DNA of 64,000 nt, taken from assembly GCF_022965805.1 (NCBI RefSeq), contig NC_133101.1, forward strand, positions 45,588,342 through 45,652,341, written 5' to 3'. The DNA is from Primulina eburnea (taxonomy: Eukaryota > Streptophyta > Magnoliopsida > Lamiales > Gesneriaceae). Under the pieces are notes generated by a model. That model did not search any database and was not told the origin of the DNA. It was given only the letters and a program-made list of their open reading frames with translations. The first letter of the stretch is position 1; every line of letters starts with the position of its first letter. The position numbers and the translations under genes are program-made. This document shows positions 1 through 10,376 of the stretch, one piece after another.

Positions 1-236
1 GAACAATGCTTGCTGATTCTAGTATCTCTCAAAGGTTTTGGGCAGAGGCAGTGAACACTGCGTGTTACACTCAAAACAGATCAATGATTAATAAGAATCA
101 TATGAAAAAACCTTATGAGATCTGGCATGGAAGAAAAAGTGTGGTTTCATATTTTAAAATATTCGGCTGCAGATGTTTTATACTTGTCAATGATAAAACT
201 CATTTAAAAGCTTTTGATGCTAAATCAAACAGCTGA
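1..236 (+). pseudogene. pol: Copia integrase C-terminal fragment (A)
   Basis: The reading frame from position 6 matches the segment just after the integrase catalytic core in copies B and C (motifs [26 protein letters not shown]). The upstream catalytic residues are off the window. After the sequence for KAFDAKS the frame stops at 236, and the segment encoding the following conserved GIFLGYSS block is missing compared with B and C, so an internal deletion joins it to the linker. Not functional. Confidence 0.85.
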
Positions 237-542
237 ACCAGAAGCTGTTCCTAACGATCAGTTGATAGAACAACCAAATGACATTTAGTTACCAACTGAA
301 ACTGCTCCAACTGAAATGAAAACGTTCAGTAGCCCACAGAAGCAGTTGCTGATTTAGAAGCAATAAATGCTGAACTCAGATGGAAGAAATCACATCCTCT
401 AGAGTTGGTAATAGGTAAACCATCTGATCCAGTGAGAACAAGAAATCAGATGCTCAATTTATTCATTCATTCAGTTTTCGTATCATAACTAGAACCCAAG
501 AAGACTGATGAAGCTCTTGCTGATCCAAACTGGATAAATGCA
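237..542 (+). pseudogene. Degenerate integrase-RT linker (A)
   Basis: This stretch matches the acidic, poorly conserved linker between integrase and reverse transcriptase of copies B and C but contains in-frame stops. The conserved block around [16 protein letters not shown] and [10 protein letters not shown], just before the RT domain, is recognisable near 425-540. Confidence 0.7.
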
Positions 543-1246
543 ATGCAAGAGGAGCTAAATCAGTTTATCCACAACAATGTCTGGAACTTAGTTCCAAGAC
601 CAATTTCAAAAACTGTTATAGGTACAAAATGGGTGTACAGGAACAAACTGAACGAAGATGGTTCAGTTGTGCGCAACAAAGCAAGGCTAGTAGCACAAGG
701 ATATAGGCAAGAAGAAGGAATTGATTACGATGAGACATATGCACCAGTTGCAAGACTGGAGGCAATCAGAATATTCCTAGTCTATGCTTCATTCAAAAAC
801 TTCAAAGTCTATCAAATGGATGTAAAGAGTGCATTTTCCGAATGGCCAGTTGCAGGAAGAAGTCTACGTTGAACAACCTCCAGGTTTTATCAATCATCAC
901 CTTCCTGATCATGTCTACCATTTGAACAAAGCCTTATATGGTCTTAAGAAAGCTCCAAGAGCTTGGTATGAAACACTTTCAAAATTTCTAACTGATCATG
1001 ATTTTTCTGTTGGATCAGTTGATAAGACATTGTTCAAATTCTCCAAAATGATCATATTCTACTCGTTCAAATTTATGTTGATTACATTATTTTTGGGTCA
1101 ACAAACCCCAAATTATGTGAGAAGTTTGCTAAGTTAATGCATGAGAAATTTGAAATGAGCATGATGGGTGAACTGACATTCTTTCTTGGATTACAAGTGA
1201 AGCGACTGGAGTCGGGCACTTTCATTAGTCAAACTAAATACACGAA
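543..1246 (+). pseudogene. pol: Copia reverse transcriptase, frameshifted (A)
   Basis: RT copies the element RNA into DNA. The RT signature blocks are clear: [42 protein letters not shown] and RAWYETL. The frame shifts near 836 (one base gained inside KSAFLNGQ) and again near 1047. The catalytic YVDD motif, intact in B and C, reads YVDY near 1074-1085, so one catalytic aspartate is lost. The last codons run into a Cassandra insertion at 1247. Confidence 0.9.
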
Positions 1247-1641
1247 TGTAACGCCCCAGATTCGACGACTGTCCTTACTGTATCAAGACGAGTCTTTCCA
1301 GCGTGCTTATGTCCTCACTCACACGCACCCTGAGAAACTTCCCAGGAGGTCACATCCCAAAATTGCCCCAAGTCAAGCACGCTTAACTTTGGAGTTCTTA
1401 TGTGATGAGCTACCGAAAAGAAGATGCACCTTCGTGATATGAGTAGTACCAATCAAATCTTTTAAGCTCTCTTCAACTATACAGTCCATTACATTGAACA
1501 GTCTCAGAATCCCTCTCATTCCCGTGTGGGTCGGTTCATTCATGTTCCCTCCACCTAGATGCCTGCCAGGAGCCGCTCACTGTCCGTGCAACTGATGGCA
1601 CCGGCGATCACCCCCCGCCCTCTTCGGCCCCGGGCCTCACA
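1247..1641 (-). repeat. Cassandra 3' LTR
   Basis: Starts TGTAACG and ends CCTCACA on the plus strand. It is 395 bp, two bases shorter than the other LTR. The difference includes a two-base loss inside the 5S box C-like motif (minus strand GGGATGTGACC instead of GATGGGTGACC). Confidence 0.93.
1331..1452 (-). other. 5S rRNA-like segment in Cassandra 3' LTR
   Basis: On the minus strand this holds the 5S gene internal-promoter motifs: AAGTTAAGCGTGCTTGAC (box A-like) and GTGACCTCCTGGGAAG (box C-like). Box A is intact here; box C has lost two bases. It is a 5S-derived promoter block in an LTR, not a normal 5S gene: the 5' half has diverged and there is no tandem 5S array. Confidence 0.85.
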
Positions 1642-1711
1642 TGCCCACCAGTTTCCGCTTGGTTCGTCCCCGAACCACACCGTACTAAGAGAGGTCGGCT
1701 CTGATACCACT
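1642..1711 (-). promoter_or_regulatory. Cassandra interior: PBS and PPT
   Basis: The PBS is at 1697-1709 (minus strand TGGTATCAGAGCC, matching the initiator tRNA-Met 3' end), two bases from the 5' LTR. The polypurine tract is at 1642-1652 (minus strand ACTGGTGGGCA), touching the 3' LTR. Nothing else is in the 70-bp interior. Confidence 0.9.
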
Positions 1712-2108
1712 TATAACGCCCCAGATTCGACGACTGTCCTCACTGTATCAAGACGAGTCTTTCTAGCGTGCTTGTGTCCTCACTTACACGCACCCTGAGA
1801 AACTTCCCAGGAGGTCACCCATCTCAAAATTGCCCCAAGTCAAGCACGCTTCACTTTGGAGTTCTTATGTGATGAGCTACCGAAAAGAAGATGCACCTTC
1901 GTGATATGAGTAGTACCAATCAAATCTTTTAAGCCCTCTTCAACTGTACAGTCCATTACATTGAACAGTCTCAGAATCCCTCTCATTCCTGTGTGGGTCG
2001 GTACATTCATGTTCCCTCCACCTAGAAGCCGGCCAGGAGCCGCTCATTGTCCGTGCAACTGATGGCACCGGCGATCACCCCCCGCCCTCTTCGGCCCCGG
2101 GCCTCACA
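1712..2108 (-). repeat. Cassandra 5' LTR
   Basis: This 397-bp LTR differs from its partner by scattered substitutions. Its plus-strand left end is TATAACG rather than TGTAACG, so the terminal TG is mutated. Its 5S-like block is at about 1791-1915: box C is intact, box A has one substitution. Confidence 0.93.
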
Positions 2109-2887
2109 ACGAAGGAATTACTGAAGAAGTTTGGCATGAAATCATGTTCAGCTGCAAGTACTCCCATGAGCTCATCAGTAAAACTGGATATTGATCAAGG
2201 GAGAATATCAGTTGAGACGACACTTTACAGAGGTTTAATAGGTTCATTATTGTATCTAACTGCTAGTCGTCCTGATATTGTATTTGCTGTATGTATGTGT
2301 GCTAGATTTCAAGCAAATCCTATGCAATCACACTTTGCAGCTGCCAAGCGTATTTTAAAATATCTTAAGGGCACACAAAATGTTGGGTTATGGTATTTTA
2401 AAGATTTATCTTTCAATTTAGTTGGATATTCAGATGCAGATTATGCAGGATGTAAGCTTGATTGTAAAAGTACTAGTGGATCATGTCAATTTCTAGGGGA
2501 CAGACTGATCTCCTGGTTCAGTAAAAAGCAAACATCCATAGCAACTTCCACAACTGAAGCAGAATATCTTGCTGCCGGAAGCTTCTGTGCTCAAGTGCTC
2601 TGGATTAATCAACAACTGAGAGATTATGGAATTGATGCTAAAGAATCGACCATATTCTGTGATAATACAAGTACGATTGCTATCACTTACAATCCAGTTC
2701 TTCACTCCAGGACCAAGCATATATAGATGTCAGGCATCACTTCATCAGAGATCATTCCTTGAAGAAGAACATCAGACTGGAATACGTCTCAACTGAGCAG
2801 CAAGCAGCTGATATCTTCACCAAACCACTGGCTGAGACTAAGTTTTCTCATTTTCGCAATATACTTGGATTAATTGATTTATCCTAA
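2109..2887 (+). pseudogene. pol: Copia RNase H domain, interrupted (A)
   Basis: After the Cassandra element the frame resumes at KELLKKFG and runs through the Copia RNase H region (motifs [56 protein letters not shown]). A gain of two bases near 2722 breaks the frame at SRTKHI. The remaining sequence reads on to FTKPL and a stop at 2885-2887. It degrades the RNA template during cDNA synthesis in intact copies. Confidence 0.9.
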
Positions 2888-3112
2888 TCAGTCTTGTTGC
2901 TATCTTGGTGGTTAATTCTTTTGTCAGTTTTACTGTCTTTTATTGATCACTCAGTTAGTTCTTTATTTTTTTATGACTCTCAACTGATGTCAGTTAATCT
3001 TCTATCAGTTCATTGTATTCAGTACTTGTGCTTATGATTTACTTATCAACTGATGAAATCATGTAATGCAGGAAAATAAAAAGACAGAGATAAACTGATA
3101 ACATTATTTCAT
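2888..3112. other. Noncoding spacer after pol of A
   Basis: AT-rich spacer between the end of pol and the antisense ORF. In B and C this place holds a second antisense gene (ORFb). No trace of it is seen here. Confidence 0.6.
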
Positions 3113-3532
3113 TCATTTGAGGAAATTGTTGCGAACTACATTATACAATTCCTCCTGAACAAAAACCATCCGTTTGGCCATCCATTGATTTATATCTCCA
3201 GTGCAAGTCTTATGAAAGCTGTCAGACTGAGATATGAGCTCCAGGATCCTCCTGTCCTTGTAGAGCATCAGCTCGTAAATATTGTCTGGTTCGAAAATAT
3301 TCACAGAATGGCCAACGTGCAAGCGTTCCCGATATTTCTCCAGTTTTTCCAGCAAAATGGGAGTGTTTGCCATCTCATTCTCCCAAAGAAACTGAAGTTC
3401 TTGAAGATTCTCCCAGTAGCGTAGAATTTGATTGAAAACATCATCTTCCATCTCAACCTTTCTCTTCTCCAGAGCTGCTTTCATGAAATCTTCAGCCATG
3501 TCCGGAGATTTTGAACTGCTTGCACCTGCCAT
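3113..3532 (-). CDS. Antisense accessory protein ORFa of Copia A
   Basis: This 139-codon ORF runs opposite to the host element. The ATG at 3532 is preferred over the upstream in-frame ATG (3655) because the paralogues in B and C start at the same place and a TATA box (minus strand TATATAAAT, near 3587-3596) lies just upstream of it. The predicted protein is small and helical, with tryptophans, an ELMLYKDRRILELI block and an LQELQFLWE block aligning with ORFa of B (34789-35184) and C (47908-48306). No signal peptide, membrane segment or catalytic motif is visible. Function unknown; I recognise no characterised family. The frame is intact. Confidence 0.6.
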   Translation of the reverse strand: MAGASSSKSPDMAEDFMKAALEKRKVEMEDDVFNQILRYWENLQELQFLWENEMANTPILLEKLEKYRERLHVGHSVNIFEPDNIYELMLYKDRRILELISQSDSFHKTCTGDINQWMAKRMVFVQEELYNVVRNNFLK

Positions 3533-4150
3533 TGTCTTTACTGAATATAATTTGCTAATATATTTGCGACTAACTGAGCTACTCTTATTTATATAACATG
3601 ACAAAGAAGATGAAAGGACTATTTCATTATGACTGACGTTTACACTACTAAGCATCAGGATTTCTTTTAATTAATCTTGTTTATATTCTCGAAATTTTCT
3701 TTTATGCATCTATTAAGGCGGAATATTGGTTTTAAGAGGTTAACTGAGAAGACAATTGTTAATCAACTCTCAACTGAGGACACAGTCTCACAACTAATCA
3801 TTTAGTTGAGCTTTTCACTAATCTTCTCATACAAGTTAACTAACTAACCATATTATATTCCAAATCAAGTGACGTGACTGTTCTTCAAGCATTAAATGCT
3901 ACCCTTCAGCAAATGATTGGCGGAAACGTGGACACCTTTTGAACCGTTTAAATTACACACGCTTACATCACACGTACACACGTTGTAATTCAGAATTTCT
4001 ATGGACTGACACGTGTCCAGAATTTGAATATTCACGTACATATGTACCATTCCCCGCTCCAATTCAGTTTTACTTTATGTTTATCTACAAACTGTTGAGA
4101 GCAAAAACAAATCTCATCCTTCTATTTTCTAGGAATTCATTCAGTTCCAA
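3533..4150. promoter_or_regulatory. Divergent promoter region between ORFa and long ORF (A)
   Basis: ORFa (minus) and the long ORF (plus) start back to back across this 618-bp region. A TATA box serving ORFa is near 3587-3596. A palindromic G-box, GACACGTGTC, lies at 4008-4017 and recurs in the same place in B and C. G-boxes are bound by bZIP/bHLH factors in plants; a role here is inferred. Confidence 0.55.
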
Positions 4151-6769
4151 ATGGCAAATCAAACTCCCGCTTATATGCTGAATGCAATGGCTATCAACTT
4201 CGGATCGATTCTATCCTTCGGCGACACTGATGTCAAGAACGTATTTTAAAAACTCGAAGTTGCTGGGTTAAGAACATTCTTGGGACAATCGTCACAAGAG
4301 ATCTACCCCAAAGAACTTCAAGAATTCTACTCTAGCGGTATGATCAATTCTGATGGAAACATCACCTCTACTATCAATGGTCAGTTGCTGACCATCTCTG
4401 AAGATTCCTTTGGAGAAATTTTTTCTTTACCATTTGAAGGACTGGCACACCTCTTTGATGTTGAAGAAATGCAAACCTCACTTTCTGCTGATGGACGGAA
4501 AATCAAAGTTTCCGATCCAAAGAAGAAGCTGAAGCACGAGGTTCAGATACTTGCTGATATAATCACCAAAGGGATTTTGGCGAAATCTGGATCTTTTGCT
4601 GCACTTACATTGGAAAAATTTGAGGCCATTTCTACCATTATGGCTAAACGTAAACTCAAATAGAAGCATCTCATATTCAATATCGTAAAGAATATGTTTC
4701 TATCATCCAAACAGTCCAAAGGCTTTGCCGTGCAACTGAGCTATTTGCTTAAAGTGAAGGTGTTAGTGGCAGATGATTCAGAAAAATCATCCAAATTCAA
4801 AGTCTTCAATGCGAAGAATACTATGCCACTCAAGACCAAATTAGACATTTCTCCTGCTCAGTTTGTAAAGATAAAGCAGGAGATAGGGACTCAACAGGCG
4901 GCCCCTAAATCAGTGAAAAAGGCCAAGACATTGGCTCAACTGAAGTCAGCAAAAAGGAAATTAGTTGTGGGTGAATCAGATTCAGAGAAAACTCCTTCCC
5001 CAAAGATCGCCAAGAAACCTAGGACCCATAGAATTAAGCCAACAACTACAGAGGAATCTATACCTACTGACAAGACAATTTCTTCAGATGCTCAGCAGCC
5101 AATTGAAGCAGTTCCTCTGAAGATCATCCCAACAGAAAAATCAGCTGGTGCAAAGAAAGAAATAGTTAGGATCAAAGCTCCTCTGATTAATATTGCTCGT
5201 CCTATTTTTCTGGCACCTGCCCGACCCAAAGGCATCACTATTATAGAACGGGTGGATTCTACTTGAATTGGTCTGGAAATTCCACACATCCTCAGTTCTG
5301 ATAAAGGCAAGGGCAAATTGATTGAAGATTATAGGCCTTCCAATGCCATTCAGACCCATATTGACCTTGTTTGGGATAGGCTTAATAATTTTGCGGCATC
5401 AAAACTTCAACTGTATGATGTTTGGACAGCTTATCGTACTCATATTTTTGCCAAGCAACTGAGAAAGAAATCCCAACTGAACAAGTTCATCCAACTGGAA
5501 GCCTTTGTCCTCAAGATGGTCAAAGCGGAAACAATTGTTCAAGCTCTGGGGAGAAAAACTTATTTGTTTGATCAGATGAGAGCGAAGAAGTTAGCACAAA
5601 TTCTTGACAAACTGAAGGCTAACTACGTTCCAACAAATCCTACTGCCTATGCTGATCATGCGGTGATAACTCAGCTAGACACCAATCTGATTGGTTTGCT
5701 TTCTCAAATAAAGTTTTGGGAAATGGATCAAGAATTAGTCCTTCATCAAGGAGATCCAGACGATGATGAGGAGGAAATAGTTGAAGAACCTTTCTCTCAA
5801 AAGAAATAATCACCCTCAGAACAGGCCATTATTCCAACTGAAGAGCCAGTTCAGAATATGCCTCAATCACCTACTGGTGAACATCAAATGTACACTGAAG
5901 CCGAATTATCTTTCGCAAACATTGATGAAATTATCCAAGCGGTGGTGCAAGAATCCAAATTAAGTGAACCTACTTCTAATCCAGTTGGTCATCCCGTTGA
6001 TCAAATCCATCCAGAGGCTCCTATCTCTTTAGAAGCACCAGTTCAGCAAGATCTATCTGCTGAACAAGCTATTCCAACTGTTTTGCCAACTGATTCCCAA
6101 GATCACCCTCTAGAAGCACCAGTTTTGGCTTCATCAGATCCTATTCTTCTAGGCAGCTCATCTGCTAATCAGAATCCACCTTCTCCACCTCCAATTCCAG
6201 AAATAGTTGCCGCAATAACTTCAGTTCAGATTGTTGTTGAACCAGTAGCAACTGATCAAGAGTTGATTATATTTGATCAAACTACAAGAGGACCGGAATC
6301 CTCTCATCAGTCTCCTCCTCCATCCTCATCAAATTTTGATCTTGTTCTCGAAGAAATTCAGAATATGCAAGATAGTATGAATCAGATGCTCTCAACCATC
6401 TCAATGATTCAGAATAGGCAACTGTCTCACACTCTAAAATTGGAAGACTCTCAACAGTTCAATTCCGAAAAGATGAAACCTATCCAAACTGCTGTTATCT
6501 CTCTTTCATTTGCAGTTGAAGAAATCTAGAAGAATAAGGGGATATCCTTGAGTCTCACTGCAACTAAAAATTCTATTAACAAACGAGTTGAAAGTGTCGA
6601 GACACTCGTCTCCAGGAAGATAGATTTGCTGCAAGTCACAATGACCTCTGCTATTGAAAACATTTCCACCTCTGTCCGGCTTCTAGCTACTGAAGTTCGG
6701 AAAATATCTGTCATGATGGAGCTGTTTGACAAAAAGGGGGAAGAGCTCAAAGAGATTCTAGAACAGTAG
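4151..6769 (+). pseudogene. Long sense accessory ORF of Copia A (five stops)
   Basis: One continuous frame of about 872 codons, broken only by nonsense codons at 4247, 4661, 5264, 5807 and 6527. The order is: an N-terminal globular region (about residues 30-215, with QEFYSSG and IFSLP blocks), a lysine-rich stretch with KKPRTHR (possible nuclear signal), a conserved helical segment (IQTHIDLVWDRLNNF onward), a low-complexity Glu/Pro/Ser region, and a C-terminal coiled coil (LVLEEIQNMQ to FDKKGEE). No signal peptide or membrane segment is seen, so the usual label env-like is not supported. It sits between pol and the 3' LTR, where SIRE elements carry an extra ORF. Confidence 0.8.
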
Positions 6770-6900
6770 AAGAAATCTCTATAAGCAGCAGTCTTTCTTG
6801 TATTTGTGAAGCATATGAGTTCAGTTGTTCTACCACTTATTTTATCTACTATGAAGTTCAGTTATTCGATTTTCTTTTACTCTAGTTTTGTCAAAACACC

Positions 6901-6914
6901 ATAAAGTGGGAAAT
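6901..6914 (+). promoter_or_regulatory. Polypurine tract of A
   Basis: ATAAAGTGGGAAAT directly precedes the 3' LTR, the expected site for plus-strand priming. B and C have purine-rich equivalents at the same place. Confidence 0.8.
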
Positions 6915-7884
6915 TGTTAGAAACTGAATTCCGGTGTTTGACAAAAAGATAAACCAACTGAACTACGCAACTGAATTTAGCTAACTGATCGACGCAACTG
7001 AATTATAACTGAACAGCTAGCTGCTCTTTCAGCTGACAACTCTTTAGTCATTCCCGTCAACTGACTCTTTACCAGCTGTTCTCTAAGCTGTACATGTCAT
7101 TAGTTGAAAGCAACAACCGACAAATAGTACAACTACCTATAACTTGTAGTGGAACCCCGTATTTCAGAAAAAGCAGTGTACGAGTGTCAGAGTATATTGA
7201 CGTGGCAATCAATGGTTAGAATATTCAAATATCCTTTAATGTTACCGTTGAGAGAGAAGCCTATAAATAATCAAAGATAGCAGCCGAAGAAACGACGACT
7301 GATTTCAGCTATTACATTTTACTTGCTGTTACGCTGCAAAAATATCTACTCTCATTTAGAAGTTAAAAGCTCACGTTTACTAGTTATATCAGTAGCATTC
7401 AAGGCTACATTCTCGAGCTTAAATAGTACTGTGTAATCTTTGATAAGTTTTTCTAAGTTGTGCTAAGATCAGTTACCATCTGTAAAAGTGTTATATACTA
7501 AGAGTTTCAGTTGTGGCAAAGTCATAAGTCCAAACTGAAGTGGGTCAGTGCAGTATCTTGTATTTGATCATAGTCTTTTAGTGGATATCCTATCTTCGTG
7601 ATAGAAGGGGTCACGTAGGAGTTATTCAAGTCTCCGAACATCCAGAAACAAATTGTGTTATCTTTACTTCAGTTATTATTTTTTAGTTAGATACTCTATC
7701 TTTCAGTCAGTTTATTTTCCGCAACTGTTTCATTCAGTTTAACTGATTGTCATTGACCGACGTGATACCTAGTATCAGTTTGTAACAAAACTGAACTCAA
7801 ATTGTCGAAGAATATTTAAATTTGAGGAGTGTTTATTCAACCCCTCCTTCTAAACACTCTTTATTCGTTTAACCGATCGTTTCA
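6915..7884 (+). repeat. 3' LTR of Copia A
   Basis: This 970-bp LTR starts TGTTAGAAAC and ends ATCGTTTCA, and is homologous to the LTRs of B, C and E. A TATA box TATAAATAA at 7262-7270 follows a conserved TTACCGTTG block, so U3 ends near there. The sequence after 7884 belongs to an LTR of element F. Confidence 0.9.
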
Positions 7885-10331
7885 ATAATTATAACCTTAT
7901 TTTTATCGGATAAGTTGGATCGTTCCCAGGCTTTCTGCGACTTAATTCTAATATGTGACACATGCAATAAATCTTAACTTGACAAAAACTTAACGATAGA
8001 ACTAAAAAAAACGAGATGATTAGAAAATATAACTTGATTTTTAATCATGGCTTCGTAACAACCCGAACCAACATTAAACCGAAGTTTAAACATGATTAAG
8101 AATACCCCTCACTTACTGAAAAATGTTCATGATGATAGCTGTACACGAAAAATGGTGAATGGAATCCAAAAACATAAAACACTCTTTCGAGAGTCATTTT
8201 GGCACATTTCACCGTAAATTCTCGTACGACCTCTAAACTCAAATCACAAACGGCCAAAACATGACTTTCCTAACTCATTGTGGTATTGTCCAATCCAAGG
8301 CCATGGGATAAAAGCCAACCAAGAACTCAAACCACCTCCTGAACTGCAACTCAAATCTGTTGTCAAGAACAGAAATGGCAGCATCAACTATGGTGCTTGT
8401 TTTGATCAATTTATGAAACTAATGATCATTGTGGCTTGCACCACCAACCAGAGACTCTTACCAACATCTTAAGGCATGGCTTGGACCATGGCTAAGTGCT
8501 AAAAGCCAACCACAACCCATGCAAATACCTTGGACAATTCAAAGTTTCTGCCGAGAGCACCCATTTCTGCGTAGTGTGCTGAAATGAATTGTTTTACTGT
8601 CTTGTGTCGTTCCAGTGGTATGAACTATGGCTATGGGCTAGAAGCCAACCATAATCCAAACAACACACCAAAAACCGAAAGTGTACACTCACAGAAAATG
8701 AAGAAAACCGAAATGCACTTGTGTAGTTTTGGTGAAATTTTGATAGATCTGTGAACCAATCCTTGAAGGGTTGATTTGGTCACGTCCTAGACCTGTTAAG
8801 GGAGGGTTCTAACCATGGCTATAGTCCATAGGACAGCCATGATTCGAACTCACTCCTTAACCAACAAAGAAAAAAAAACGTGGTTCAATTCTGCACCCTT
8901 GGAAAAAGTTGTCATTTCATTAATTGTGAGTGTATGGATGTAAACCAATGGGCTAATAACACACTAACACACTCTAAATCATGCCTACAAGAAGCCATGT
9001 ATGCCTGGAATCGAGCAACTCCCTGTAACAACACAAAACACTAAAACGTGAAGCACATACCATTGGCCGAGAAGCTTTACAGATTTTTTCAATAGTTTTG
9101 CTGTCAAAATGCGTTTTGTCACTTGATTTATGAACATATACTGATTTAAAATAGCTAATATAACTTGATTGCATAGCAAAGGAATAATATATACATGCCT
9201 AGAATTTGTTTTGACAAAAAAACAAATCAATACGACGAATACGAGCGGCGGAACGGAGTTAGATTTCTTTTCTTGTTTTCTGCTGCTATCTCACGCCTCT
9301 AAGCTGCTGCTTTTCTCAGATTATTTCGGTCAGTGGGATGGAGAAGTGTTATGTAATGGAGGTGATGGTTACAAGAGGTGTTAAAGGTGCCATTATATGC
9401 ATTAAGGTGGGAGTTACAAGTCAAGAAGTTGAAGAATTTTGAAATGATTCCCTTCCCTAGCTGCCGTTGGTTTTTGCTTCTTATTCCTACTACATGTGCT
9501 CGATAATTTTCTTAGATAATGGTTTGAGGAAAATGATGTGGATTATAGTATTTGAATTTACTACTACATAGTGAATTACAAATGGGAAATGAATACACCA
9601 TGAAGTGCAATTAGAGATGGTTTGAATTGAGAGTTACCAAACCTTTGAAATATTTTAAATGTTGAGTCAAAATTATTACTAATTTACATAATGTATTATT
9701 GATTACCCCTTGTATTTTAGCTTCTTAATGTTTTACCACCCATTGAACATTTTAGTGAATTAACACATTTATTTAGAATAAACTCTTACATGGCATTGCA
9801 TGGTTTAAAATTTAATTATTTAAATGCTATGTTAAATTTCATGACTATTTTATATCTAGATTAATTCATCCTTATTTGTTTACATATTTTAATTTAAGCT
9901 TTAATTAAATATTAACCTAAAGAACTTATTTACCAACTTAGCTCTAATTAATTAAATAAATTCTACAATATTATATTTCTTTAAATTAAATTATTCCTTG
10001 ACTTAAATTAAATTTAGGAATATCTTTCTTATTATTAGCCTTATCTCTAATCTCCAAACTCCGGTCCGGCATCTCGTATTTATCCTGAAAAGCTAAAACT
10101 AAACATCTACTTTTAAAATAAATAAAACAATTCATATATTCATAATATTCATTTTTAAATTAAATAATAGAAATTATGCATGACTTATACGTAATCTGAT
10201 TTTTCGGGTTCTGCAACTCTCTTGCCCCCCCTCCCCCCCAAACAATTCATATATTCATAAAAATTCATTTTTAAATTAAATAATAGAAATTATGCATGAC
10301 TTATATGTAATCTGATTTTTCGGGTTCTACA
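7885..10331 (-). repeat. 3' LTR of F (left part removed by A)
   Basis: Homologous to the F 5' LTR remnant (14146-15355, 52793-53646) and to the complete LTR of G (59198-61429). By comparison with G, about 0.8 kb at its left end is missing at the junction with A. It ends GGGTTCTACA at 10331, next to a purine tract. There are no genes; short ORFs at 8974-9384 are chance reading frames. Confidence 0.85.
8280..8840. repeat. Degenerate tandem array of ~187-bp units in F 3' LTR
   Basis: A motif of the form CCATGGCTAAGNGCTAAAAG followed by CCAACCANAA recurs near 8294, 8485, 8625 and 8810. The third interval is shorter because of an internal deletion. The second F LTR (near 14234, 14425, 14612, 14801) and the G LTR (near 60427, 60612, 60793, 60983) have four units at 181-191 bp spacing. 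Confidence 0.7.
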
Positions 10332-10357
10332 ACTCTCTCTCTCCCCCCCCCCCCCAA
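10125..10357 (-). repeat. Tandem duplication of LTR tip plus polypurine tract (F)
   Basis: About 115 bp covering the LTR end and the adjoining C-rich tract (purine tract on the minus strand) occurs twice, at about 10125-10239 and 10240-10357. The first copy ends GGGTTCTGCA then CTCTTGCCCCCC; the second GGGTTCTACA then a C run. The outer copy next to the internal region is the working PPT/LTR junction. Confidence 0.8.
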
Positions 10358-10376
10358 AGAAATTTTGTCCCCGAAA

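Larger units (their letters stand above)
1247..2108 (-). mobile_element. Complete Cassandra-type TRIM retrotransposon
   Basis: This 862-bp element lies in the RNase H region of A, flanked by the 5-bp duplication ACGAA (1242-1246 and 2109-2113). It has two nearly identical LTRs (1247-1641 and 1712-2108) around a 70-bp interior with no coding capacity. On the minus strand the interior starts with a PBS matching initiator tRNA-Met and ends with a short polypurine tract. The LTRs contain a 5S rRNA-like block, the hallmark of Cassandra. It is non-autonomous and would need proteins from other elements to move. Confidence 0.95.
1..7884 (+). mobile_element. Element A: SIRE-like Ty1/copia retrotransposon, left end outside window
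   Basis: This is the 3' part of a Copia element: integrase end, reverse transcriptase, RNase H, one antisense ORF, a long sense ORF, polypurine tract and 3' LTR, in that order. It is collinear with copies B and C in this window, which supplies the boundaries. It lacks the second antisense ORF of B and C. A Cassandra element interrupts its RNase H region. The right boundary falls inside an LTR of gypsy element F, so A appears to have inserted into F. Its left end and left target duplication are off the window. Confidence 0.9.

Noticed and set aside
1331..1452. Functional 5S rRNA gene
   Set aside because: Only the promoter-bearing part resembles 5S; it is duplicated in both LTRs of a retrotransposon and is diverged in its 5' half.
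1559..1798. 79-codon ORF in Cassandra
   Set aside because: It crosses the LTR end, interior and next LTR of a noncoding TRIM element.
8974..9384. Short ORFs on both strands in the F LTR (also 14976-15344)
   Set aside because: They lie in LTR sequence that is noncoding in the related G LTR and match no retroelement protein.
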